Assembly (NCBI RefSeq): GCF_004770045.1
Contig: NZ_RQFO01000011.1
Span: forward strand, 124,001 to 188,000
DNA from: Leptospira montravelensis
GTDB lineage: Bacteria; Spirochaetota; Leptospiria; Leptospirales; Leptospiraceae
DNA length: 64,000 nucleotides
Direction of reading: 5' to 3'
Positions 27,764 through 34,895 of the stretch are shown one piece after another; positions within the stretch are counted from its first letter, which is position 1, and each line of letters begins with the position of its first letter. The notes below the pieces were generated by a model. It did no database searches, was not told the DNA's origin, and saw only the letters and a program-made list of their open reading frames with translations. The translations under genes were made by a program, and so were the position numbers.

Positions 27764-28999
27764 CTAAATAAGTTCATCTGCTCCATTTGAAATTTCGCCT
27801 AATTTTCTTTTCATAGTAAAACTAAGTTGTAAAATTTCTTGTTGGGCATCTCGTATATCTTCACATTCTTTTTGAATTGTATCCGATAGTGTTTGTATGT
27901 CTTCTAAATTCGTATGAATCGTAATGATTTCGCCGTAAACTTCACCTGAGGTATCTCTGACTCTTTCTGCTACATCATCAAGAGTTTTTGCTTTGGAAAG
28001 GATCGCACCACCTCTTGATTTTAGTTCTTGAATGGATTGAATGACCTCTGCAATCGTACCGTGGACAATGTGAATTTCGTTCGCAATAAACTGGAATGCA
28101 TTACCAGATTCAATTCCCAATTTTTCTGCTTTCCCATAATCGCTTACATTTTCTTTAAGTATCGTTGTGATTTGTTTTGCATTGTTTGCTGTCACAGTTG
28201 ATAACTTACCAATTTCGTCTGCGATTACAGTAAAACCTTTTCCTTCTGAACCCGAATGAGTTGCTTCAATGGCAGCATTAATTGCAAGTAAGTTTGTTTC
28301 TTTAGAAACGCCGTTGATCAAATCAATCAGTTTTAAAATACTCCCAGAAGATTCACTAAACTTCCTTATAGTTTTATTTGTATCTTCTACCTTCAAACGA
28401 CCGTCCCTACTTAGAAATACAAGATTTTCCATCGTTTCATTTCTGCTTTGGATTTCTGCAATGACGATGTTTACAATATCAAACATAATATTGATTTCTT
28501 CTGAAGTTTTTCCAACTGCATCCATTAGTTTTACTTCCTCTAGAGCAAGTTGTGAAACGATTTTATATACATTGTTTATATCTTGTCCAGTCGTGTGGAT
28601 TTTATCATTCAAATCTAAAATATGTTTTGTAATTGTGTCCATTCGTTCTTTGACCGAAGAACTGTGTTGTAAAAGTGTACCAGAAAAATCGTTTATATTG
28701 ATGCCTCGTCCTGAAAGTAAAAGTAAGGGATCTACCATTTGGGACTTTGGTCCCACCCAATCTCTTATCATTTTACGTTTTTTACGCAGAAGAAAAAAGG
28801 AAAAGGCTGTAAGTAAAATGATTCCTCCACTGGTTAAAACGGAGAAAGTAAGAGGAATGCCACTCATGGCAACTAGCACGAGGTTTGTAACAGTAAAAAC
28901 AACCAGGATTAATGCTAAGTAAATTTCTAAACGTACGATCTGTGGATAAATCTCATATTTTTCGTTTTGTAATTCCTGTTTGAATTTATCATTTCCCAT
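27764..28999 (-). CDS. Chemoreceptor (methyl-accepting type) without extracytoplasmic sensor domain
   Basis: A 411-residue protein. Two hydrophobic helices (about 24-46 and 50-71) are joined by a loop of only a few residues (SGIP), so there is almost nothing outside the membrane. The rest is a cytoplasmic coiled coil with the conserved hairpin tip ETNLLAINAAIEATHSGSEG for CheA/CheW contact. No HAMP or PAS domain is evident. Input must come from the membrane or a cytoplasmic partner. It is divergent, by 75 bp, from the coiled-coil/PYP gene pair, which makes the photoreceptor a candidate input. Confidence 0.9.
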   Translation of the reverse strand: MGNDKFKQELQNEKYEIYPQIVRLEIYLALILVVFTVTNLVLVAMSGIPLTFSVLTSGGIILLTAFSFFLLRKKRKMIRDWVGPKSQMVDPLLLLSGRGININDFSGTLLQHSSSVKERMDTITKHILDLNDKIHTTGQDINNVYKIVSQLALEEVKLMDAVGKTSEEINIMFDIVNIVIAEIQSRNETMENLVFLSRDGRLKVEDTNKTIRKFSESSGSILKLIDLINGVSKETNLLAINAAIEATHSGSEGKGFTVIADEIGKLSTVTANNAKQITTILKENVSDYGKAEKLGIESGNAFQFIANEIHIVHGTIAEVIQSIQELKSRGGAILSKAKTLDDVAERVRDTSGEVYGEIITIHTNLEDIQTLSDTIQKECEDIRDAQQEILQLSFTMKRKLGEISNGADELI

Positions 29000-29074
29000 T
29001 TGTGAATCAAAAATCGCTTTTTTTATATTTTTTTTAGAGGAATTAATTCATTTCTCTATCTAATCTATTAGACT

Positions 29075-29479
29075 ATGATATTTACCAAAAGGGAAATTGA
29101 AGAACACTATCCTCTTGCTGAAAGATTACGATTAGAAAAAGCAAAATCTCAAAACTCCGTCATCTATTGGATCAATGAGTTGGTTCGTAACCAAGTGCGT
29201 GGAGCGGAGGATGTTACTAGCCTGATCGAAGTGACTAAAGATTTGATTGCACAGGTGGAAGCTTTGTACGCAGAAAAAGAAAATTCTGCATCCAATGAAA
29301 CAACAATCCAGTCCAATCTTCCGGAAGCAGAGTTATTAGAAAACCAACTTGTTAGCTTATATGAAGAAAAGGAATTATTGTTTTCGAAAACCAAAACAAA
29401 TTCTATGGAAGAGGTAATTGCTCTTATCCAAGGAATGGAAGAACAATTAAATTCTATGTATTCTGAATACGAAACTTAA
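29075..29479 (+). CDS. Coiled-coil hypothetical protein upstream of the PYP gene
   Basis: I do not recognise this 134-residue protein. It is soluble and almost all helical, with a basic first third (FTKREIEEHYPLAERLRLEK), then an acidic, heptad-rich part (LIEVTKDLIAQVEALYAEKE, ENQLVSLYEEKELL). It is 21 bp before the PYP homologue on the same strand, so the two are probably one operon, and it is divergent from a chemoreceptor lacking a sensor domain. A linker or adaptor between photoreceptor and chemoreceptor would fit, as inference only. Confidence 0.7.
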   Translation: MIFTKREIEEHYPLAERLRLEKAKSQNSVIYWINELVRNQVRGAEDVTSLIEVTKDLIAQVEALYAEKENSASNETTIQSNLPEAELLENQLVSLYEEKELLFSKTKTNSMEEVIALIQGMEEQLNSMYSEYET

Positions 29480-29500
29480 AAAAAAATAGGAACTAAATTG

Positions 29501-29872
29501 ATGAGCAAATTTATAGACACAAATACTCTAAGTAAACTGGGAACCTTAACACAATCAGAAGCAGATGCGGCTCCATTCGGAATTGTTAAGGTTGATCAGA
29601 ACGGAAAAATTTTATTATATAATAAATATGAATCAGAATTAGCAAATGTACCGATACAAACGGCAGTCGGTAAAAACTTTTTTACTGAAGTGGCTATTTG
29701 CACTAACAACAGAATTTTTTATGGTAGATTTAAAGAAGGAATGGTTACAGGCGACTTGGACATTGCCTTCAATTATGTATTCACCTATAAAATGAAACCT
29801 ACTAATGTTGTGATCCATTTATATCATGATAAATCATCAGATTCTAATTGGATCTTTGTTAAACTGAGGTAA
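29501..29872 (+). CDS. Photoactive yellow protein (PYP) homologue
   Basis: A 123-residue single PAS-domain protein with no signal peptide. The start at 29501 has AGGA 9 nt upstream. It aligns without gaps through most of its length to Halorhodospira halophila PYP as I recall it (125 residues, offset 2). GKNFF, FYGRFKEG and the ending SNWIFVKLR are close matches. Chromophore residues are kept: Tyr40 (Tyr42), Glu44 (Glu46) and Cys67 (Cys69, in AICTNN), the thioester site for p-coumarate. Thr50 and Arg52 of the reference become Ala48 and Val50, which may alter colour or kinetics. PYPs are blue-light sensors with a slow photocycle. Its neighbours suggest a signalling role. Confidence 0.9.
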   Translation: MSKFIDTNTLSKLGTLTQSEADAAPFGIVKVDQNGKILLYNKYESELANVPIQTAVGKNFFTEVAICTNNRIFYGRFKEGMVTGDLDIAFNYVFTYKMKPTNVVIHLYHDKSSDSNWIFVKLR

Positions 29873-29879
29873 TGATTCC

Positions 29880-31289
29880 TTATTTTAATAAGTAGAGTTT
29901 TTCCTGAATATACTCTTTTATCCCAGATAAACTAGCAAAGTAACTGGTTTGTTTGTCTTCATCTGGGATTTTATGTTTTATTTTATTTTCTAACTTTAAT
30001 ATAAGTTCTGTATATTGAATTGAGTCCATTCCATAATCATAAACTAAATGTTTATTGTCTTCAGGTTGTATTCCGAGAATTGATTCTAAAATTTCGGTTA
30101 CACTGGAATGAGAATCGATAGATCTAGTGGTTTTCAAATTTGATTTTCGGTTTTGTAAGAGCCTATATTCCTCATTACAAAGTTTGGTGATGGTTGGGTA
30201 GTCAGGTTTGCCATTCGGAAGTTTAGGAATAGAATCATTTTTTAAAACTATTCTTGGTACGTGACTATCCGGTAACTCCTTTCGCAAAATTTTTAAAATT
30301 TCTGCCCCGGACAATGGTCCAGTCGAAAAAAGACCTATCGTTTCCCCAAAACCAAAACTGTCTGTTACAGGAACACAAAGAAACTCTCCTTCAAGGGAGA
30401 GTCCCAGGATTTCAGATTCGATCCGATCTAAAGAAACTCTTTTCCCGTTGTGTTTAATGATTCTATCTTTTCTTCCAAGAAGATACCAACCAAGTTCGGA
30501 CCAATTTCCTGAGTCTCCAGTCGCATAATATGTATTTGATGGAAGGGAATGTTTGGTCCATCCTTCTTTTTCTAAAAGAAAGGTCTCGTGTGAAAGAAAG
30601 GGACTTTGTATTAGGAGTTCGGTTTCCTCAGATCCAGATGTGAACTTAGTTTGTACCGCAGGTAGAATTTGAAACCGATTTTGTCTGAGTGGGTCTCTAT
30701 AGCCGATTCCTCCAGTTTCTGTTGATCCATAAATTTCAAGAACGGAAACTCCACCCATGTCACGTAAACTCCGAGACAAAGGAACAGGAAACTTCATTCC
30801 AGAAACAACCGCAGATTTAGGTAGCGGTTTGCCTGAAGACAAGGTTGATTGTAACTTGGGAGCGGAAGTGATCCAGAGTTTTTTATTTTCCGAACTTGGT
30901 TCACAATCGATAGAGACACCCAATCGTTTGGGAATTAAGTAACCCCAAAGTAAACCGTAGAGATGACAGAGGGGAACTTGTACGTGAATCTTACCGGCGT
31001 TTTGGTAGAGGGCTTGAATTTCTGCTAAATTTGCCCAATAAAAAATTTCTTGTTCTATTTCGTTCCAATGTTTTGAAACCATTTTGGGAAGTCCTGTGGA
31101 CCCTGATGTCACAAGACAAAAGGCCTTAGAGGTAGTAAAAGAAGGTAGAGAGAAGGTCGTTAAATGTTCTTCGAGTTTGGTTCCTTTCCAAAGTGGATCA
31201 ACCAGGATAGGATTTTGGGAAGTTAAATCGGATTCAAAGTTTCCAGATAGAAAATATTCGTTGTCTGCGAATCGAAGGACAGAGGTCAT
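29880..31289 (-). CDS. AMP-dependent aromatic-acid-type ligase fused to an acyl/aryl carrier domain
   Basis: A 469-residue two-domain enzyme. The adenylation domain has the phosphate loop SGSTGLPK (62-69), YGSTE (187-191), TGD (257-259) and the catalytic lysine in LPNGKPD (Lys361). The N-terminal subdomain is about 100 residues shorter than in CoA ligases, as in the AMP ligases of aryl-polyene clusters. Residues about 395-469 are a carrier domain with GMDSIQ; Ser423 would bear phosphopantetheine. It activates a carboxylic acid as AMP ester and can load it on its own carrier. It is 7 bp tail-to-tail from the PYP homologue, so p-coumarate is an attractive but unproved substrate. Confidence 0.85.
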   Translation of the reverse strand: MTSVLRFADNEYFLSGNFESDLTSQNPILVDPLWKGTKLEEHLTTFSLPSFTTSKAFCLVTSGSTGLPKMVSKHWNEIEQEIFYWANLAEIQALYQNAGKIHVQVPLCHLYGLLWGYLIPKRLGVSIDCEPSSENKKLWITSAPKLQSTLSSGKPLPKSAVVSGMKFPVPLSRSLRDMGGVSVLEIYGSTETGGIGYRDPLRQNRFQILPAVQTKFTSGSEETELLIQSPFLSHETFLLEKEGWTKHSLPSNTYYATGDSGNWSELGWYLLGRKDRIIKHNGKRVSLDRIESEILGLSLEGEFLCVPVTDSFGFGETIGLFSTGPLSGAEILKILRKELPDSHVPRIVLKNDSIPKLPNGKPDYPTITKLCNEEYRLLQNRKSNLKTTRSIDSHSSVTEILESILGIQPEDNKHLVYDYGMDSIQYTELILKLENKIKHKIPDEDKQTSYFASLSGIKEYIQEKLYLLK

Positions 31290-31290
31290 A

Positions 31291-31330
31291 AAACAAAAAA
31301 TCCTTCCCCCAGCGAACGAAGGAAGGATTT
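31291..31330 (-). terminator. Terminator after the LruC-domain lipoprotein gene
   Basis: On the minus strand AAATCCTTCC (31330-31321) and GGAAGGATTT (31307-31298) make a perfect 10-bp stem with a 13-base loop, followed by more T. It lies just after the lipoprotein stop at 31353. The second arm also holds GGAAGGA, the only ribosome binding site visible for the ligase gene that starts at 31289. Confidence 0.8.
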
Positions 31331-31352
31331 CTTAGGAAAGTTAGATTTATAT

Positions 31353-33116
31353 TTAGGCTGCTTGTTGTTTTTCCAATCGTTTTTTCATTAGAAACCCAAG
31401 AGCCGCTCCCACAACAATCAAACTTGCCGAAACTTCGAAAGCGTTTTTGCGAACTGCTTTGATAAGGTAGGCAGAGAATCCATTGTCAACATAGAAGTCG
31501 CTCACCCGAACCACATAAGAAGGTCGGCTTGCGGTTGGAATTTGGTCTACATGTAAATACCAGTCTTTATGTTCTACGCCATTGGAAGTCATCCAAGTGT
31601 TGAAGAAGTAATAACCTGTCGTTGAAGATTTCCGAATGTCTGCCCCTTCTGTTGGGTGGTTAAAAACTCCAGGAACTACAATGGCCCAAGGGAAACCATT
31701 TTTGTCTAGGTAGGAGTCCTTACCTTTAGCATCTTTAAAATATCCAGGACGATAAATTTGTCTAAACACACCGTCTGTCTTTTGGTTGATCGCTAAGAAG
31801 TAATTTAAGTGTCCACCCACTAAGTTTTTAGTTACATTCAAGTCTACTGGTTCTTCAAATGTAATGGTAACTTGAGCTGTCACTCCGCGAACAAAGTCAT
31901 TGATAGAAAAAGTGGTTCCCGCACTTGGCGCATTTTTTTTGCCAAATAATGTTTTGTCAGAGCTTGGTAAAAGCAGGACTCCTCGTTTGAGTTGTGCGGA
32001 ATTTAAATTACCACCGGTGCAATCACCCGCAACATTTGCAGTGTACTTAGGCGCTGAAGCACAGCCGTTCCATGTGTTCCCACTTCCATCCAAATAACTT
32101 ACTTGAACGTTCGCATTTGTAGGAACATCTAAAGCAAGTCTCAATTCATGGTTGTATCCTGCACCTTTGGCTACGTGAGTATACGTTCCGCGAATCGTCT
32201 TAACTTTGTTTGTTGGAGTTTTGTCCATTTCTGTGCTGAAAATTGTGGAATGGTCATTTAAGTCCGCATCTCCCGCAGATGGATACATGTCCTCGAATGC
32301 AATAGTATATCTACCGGATCTAGCGGTAGAGGCAAGGCTTGGATCTTCTGGAAATTCATCATAAACATTAGCAATTCCATCACAGTCTGTATCAACCGCT
32401 TGCACACAACCATTCACAGGTTGGAAATTAGTTGTACCAACATTGACGACTGGCGCTACTACAACCGTGCCAGTTCCCGACGTAGAACCAGTTGCAGGTT
32501 GTTGTACGGGAGCTGATCCTGTAATTTCCACCACTTCTCCTGTTGTAGGATTCACACCAATAATGCTAACATCCACTGTATTCACCGTAGGGGGAACACT
32601 GATAGGGATGGTAACGGAACCATTGGAATCTGTTGTTCCTGTTCCCACTACATTTGGTTCACCAGTCGTTGTGGATTCAGTCACAGTGACTGGTGCATTT
32701 GCCACTGGGCCAGCTTCGTTAGCAACTACGACAGTGACTGGAACCGTAATATTGGTTTCAAAATTAAAACTGCCACCACTGGTTTGGTCCACGACCACAA
32801 CGGTTGTGTCATTATTGACAGTAGTAGGTGCTGGGGTGGCCACTTCGGGAGTGGTTGATGAGGATTGGTCCCCATTTGTATTATTACTTGTAGTGTCACC
32901 AGTTGTATTTCCTTCTGGTGAAGTCACTTGCGTTGGGTCAGTCGTTTCTAATCCGACTACAGTAAAGGCTCCATCTCCCGCACTTGCGGTTTCCGCTTTC
33001 GTTTCTGTGGAACCGTCTCCTAGTCCCAAAAAGGGAAGGAGTAATAAACCCTTCTTCTTATTGGAACAATCCAAAATTAAGAGAGGAATTGATAAAAGAA
33101 CTAACCATCGTTTCAT
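31353..33116 (-). CDS. LruC-domain lipoprotein with C-terminal membrane helix
   Basis: The ATG at 33116 (MKRWLVLLSIPLLILDCSN) gives a lipoprotein signal with lipobox LILDC and an AGGAA ribosome binding site. The 587-residue product has a Thr/Ser/Gly-rich linker, an Ig-like beta domain (VPVTVVVANEAGPVANAPVT to about residue 200), and a long LruC domain recognisable by AFEDMYPSAGDADLNDHS and the following strands; the domain is named after a Leptospira surface lipoprotein. Near the C-terminus, VSASLIVVGAALGFLMKKR is a hydrophobic helix with basic end. Surface or envelope location is likely, function unknown. Confidence 0.85.
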   Translation of the reverse strand: MKRWLVLLSIPLLILDCSNKKKGLLLLPFLGLGDGSTETKAETASAGDGAFTVVGLETTDPTQVTSPEGNTTGDTTSNNTNGDQSSSTTPEVATPAPTTVNNDTTVVVVDQTSGGSFNFETNITVPVTVVVANEAGPVANAPVTVTESTTTGEPNVVGTGTTDSNGSVTIPISVPPTVNTVDVSIIGVNPTTGEVVEITGSAPVQQPATGSTSGTGTVVVAPVVNVGTTNFQPVNGCVQAVDTDCDGIANVYDEFPEDPSLASTARSGRYTIAFEDMYPSAGDADLNDHSTIFSTEMDKTPTNKVKTIRGTYTHVAKGAGYNHELRLALDVPTNANVQVSYLDGSGNTWNGCASAPKYTANVAGDCTGGNLNSAQLKRGVLLLPSSDKTLFGKKNAPSAGTTFSINDFVRGVTAQVTITFEEPVDLNVTKNLVGGHLNYFLAINQKTDGVFRQIYRPGYFKDAKGKDSYLDKNGFPWAIVVPGVFNHPTEGADIRKSSTTGYYFFNTWMTSNGVEHKDWYLHVDQIPTASRPSYVVRVSDFYVDNGFSAYLIKAVRKNAFEVSASLIVVGAALGFLMKKRLEKQQAA

Positions 33117-33293
33117 ATTGAAATTTCCTATTATATAGTGAATTAAACGACAAAAGTTTGAAAAAATCAACGTGTATTTAGGAAAAATTAGGGAAATCCA
33201 TTGGAATTTTGGGGGAAAGTACGAACACGGATCAAAAAAAGTACAGCTGGACAAACAAATTAGACATAAGTCCGATCAATTTGTCATATAACT

Positions 33294-34037
33294 TTAATTT
33301 GTTGCAACATGGGCCACAGCATTCCCAAAAACAAAATTTTGAAATCGAACATTTTGAAATCCCAATTCCAATAAAATTTTTGCCAATGTTTCTTGGTCGG
33401 GATACACTTTTGAGGAGTGCGGGAGATAATCGAACATCTCGTTTTCTTTTCCGTAGAGTAAATACCCAAAAATAGGAACCACTTTGAAAAAGTAAAAATC
33501 TGCAAAGAATTTAAGAAATTTGGGTCTCACTCGTCCCACATCTAAATTCACAAATACCCCATCTTTTTTTAACACACGTTTGATCTCGAGCAGGCATTTT
33601 TTTAAATCAGAAACATTTCGTAGACCAAACCCCATAGTCACAATATCAAAGCTGCCATCGGCAAATTGGCTTAGATCCATTGCGTCTCCGATGAGGAGTT
33701 TGACTTTTGGGTTTTCTGGGATTTTATGGATGGCAAAGGATAACATCTTTTCCGAAAAATCAAGTCCCACCACTCGTTCCAAGTTTTTGTCTTTGGAAAG
33801 GCGAAGTGTGATGTCTCCCGTCCCACAACAAAGGTCTAAGGCCGATTTTGCCGTAGGAACGCTTTTTTTGGCCTCTCTCACTACCCAATCTTTCCAACGG
33901 CGATGGAGAAAAAAGCTATTCCAATCATTAAACCTGTCATAGGCCTTAGCGATTCCATCAAAATTGGTTCGTACATATTCGGGTTTCTTTTCCTGGGATG
34001 GCAGTTGGTATTGGTTCATAGAGGTCGATACATCCAT
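33294..34037 (-). CDS. ubiE: Demethylmenaquinone methyltransferase (UbiE/MenG family)
   Basis: A 247-residue class I methyltransferase. Motif I is ALDLCCGTGDITLRLS (about residue 65), followed by VVGLDFSEKMLSFA, DIVTMGFGLRNVSDL and LKKDGVFVNLDVG. The NFDGIAKAYDRFNDWNSFFLHRRWKDW stretch at the start is typical of the UbiE/MenG family, which methylates demethylmenaquinone in the respiratory quinone pathway. Start is ATG 34037 or 34019 (both in frame). The gene is divergent from an exbB-type gene and its start codon overlaps that gene's proposed start codon. Confidence 0.92.
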   Translation of the reverse strand: MDVSTSMNQYQLPSQEKKPEYVRTNFDGIAKAYDRFNDWNSFFLHRRWKDWVVREAKKSVPTAKSALDLCCGTGDITLRLSKDKNLERVVGLDFSEKMLSFAIHKIPENPKVKLLIGDAMDLSQFADGSFDIVTMGFGLRNVSDLKKCLLEIKRVLKKDGVFVNLDVGRVRPKFLKFFADFYFFKVVPIFGYLLYGKENEMFDYLPHSSKVYPDQETLAKILLELGFQNVRFQNFVFGNAVAHVATN

Positions 34038-34503
34038 GAATTGGACATTTTCAATTCCCGCAATTTTGATTTTTGTTCTTCTTTTTTGTTTTTCTCTTTC
34101 CTCGTTTTATTTTTTCTTTCGAACCATACTTGGACTAAGGAAATTAGAAGACAAAAATTTTAGATTGGAAGTTTTCCCAAAAGAACCAACGGAAGCGGAA
34201 GTGGAATTGTTTTTTTCTCCCTTAGAAAGGACCGTCCGTTGGTTACCAACCATTGCTTCTCTTTCGATGTTACTAGGGCTTTTAGGAACTGTCATTGGTA
34301 TAAACTCAGCTTTTGGCTCAATGGAAGCCCAGGGGAAAGTTAGTTTAGAAGTACTTGCTGGTGGGATTAAAGATGCATTAAACACCACGATTGTAGGGCT
34401 ACTTGTGGCGATCCCATCTTTGTATTTTCATCGATTTACAGAAAACAAAATTCGATATATTTCCGAACTAATGGTAAATGATTTTTCTACTAAAGGTCCA
34501 TGA
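34036..34503 (+). CDS. MotA/TolQ/ExbB-type proton-channel subunit
   Basis: A 155-residue membrane protein from ATG 34036 (MNWTFSIPAILIFVLLFCFS). The first helix is at about residues 4-30, then an acidic cytosolic part, then WLPTIASLSMLLGLLGTVIGI and a last helix ALNTTIVGLLVAIPSLYFHRF. This matches the ExbB/TolQ family (GLLGTVxG hallmark). With the next gene it forms the proton-driven motor that powers TonB-type or Tol-type outer-membrane processes. It overlaps the ExbD-like gene by 4 bp (ATGA). It looks shorter than the usual 200-plus residues. Confidence 0.85.
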   Translation: MNWTFSIPAILIFVLLFCFSLSSFYFFFRTILGLRKLEDKNFRLEVFPKEPTEAEVELFFSPLERTVRWLPTIASLSMLLGLLGTVIGINSAFGSMEAQGKVSLEVLAGGIKDALNTTIVGLLVAIPSLYFHRFTENKIRYISELMVNDFSTKGP

Positions 34504-34895
34504 AACTCCGTAAATCAATTTCAGATTCGTCAATTGATATCAGTAGTCTGATAGATGTATTGTTTATATTGTTGATTTTTTTAATGTTAGCTGTTAGGTT
34601 TACGGAAACTACCTCTACTATGCAATTGGATCTCCCAAAAACTAATACAGAGTCCATAGGTGAAGAAACTCCCACCTTCAAAATTCAAATCAATCATTTA
34701 GGGACAATTTTTATTGATAGTAAGGAAACAAACAAAGATTCATTAACAATCGTTATTCCAAAAAATGTAGAAGGAAAATCTTCAATCGTTTTGGAAGTGG
34801 ATAAAAGGGCAGTTTTTGAAAACTTTGTTTTTGTAACGGATTTGTTAAAATCGAAGGGTTACCAAAAAATAAATATCATTACTCTGAAGGATTAG
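34500..34895 (+). CDS. ExbD/TolR-type protein
   Basis: A 131-residue protein that begins MKLRKSISDSSIDISSLIDVLF, with the usual N-terminal polar stretch followed by one membrane helix with a conserved aspartate (DVLFILLIFLMLAV), which in ExbD/TolR takes part in proton movement. A periplasmic domain of about 90 residues follows. The start codon overlaps the ExbB-like stop (ATGA), so both subunits are translated together. No tonB gene is adjacent. The end (34895) overlaps the histidine kinase gene by 17 bp in the opposite direction. Confidence 0.88.
   Translation: MKLRKSISDSSIDISSLIDVLFILLIFLMLAVRFTETTSTMQLDLPKTNTESIGEETPTFKIQINHLGTIFIDSKETNKDSLTIVIPKNVEGKSSIVLEVDKRAVFENFVFVTDLLKSKGYQKINIITLKD

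Noticed and set aside
28269..28922. Plus-strand frame of 217 codons within the chemoreceptor gene
   Set aside because: It is an antisense shadow of the conserved coiled-coil signalling region.
32443..33138. Plus-strand frame of 231 codons opposite the LruC-domain lipoprotein
   Set aside because: The Thr/Val-rich translation mirrors the repetitive Thr/Ser linker of the real gene; no start signal.
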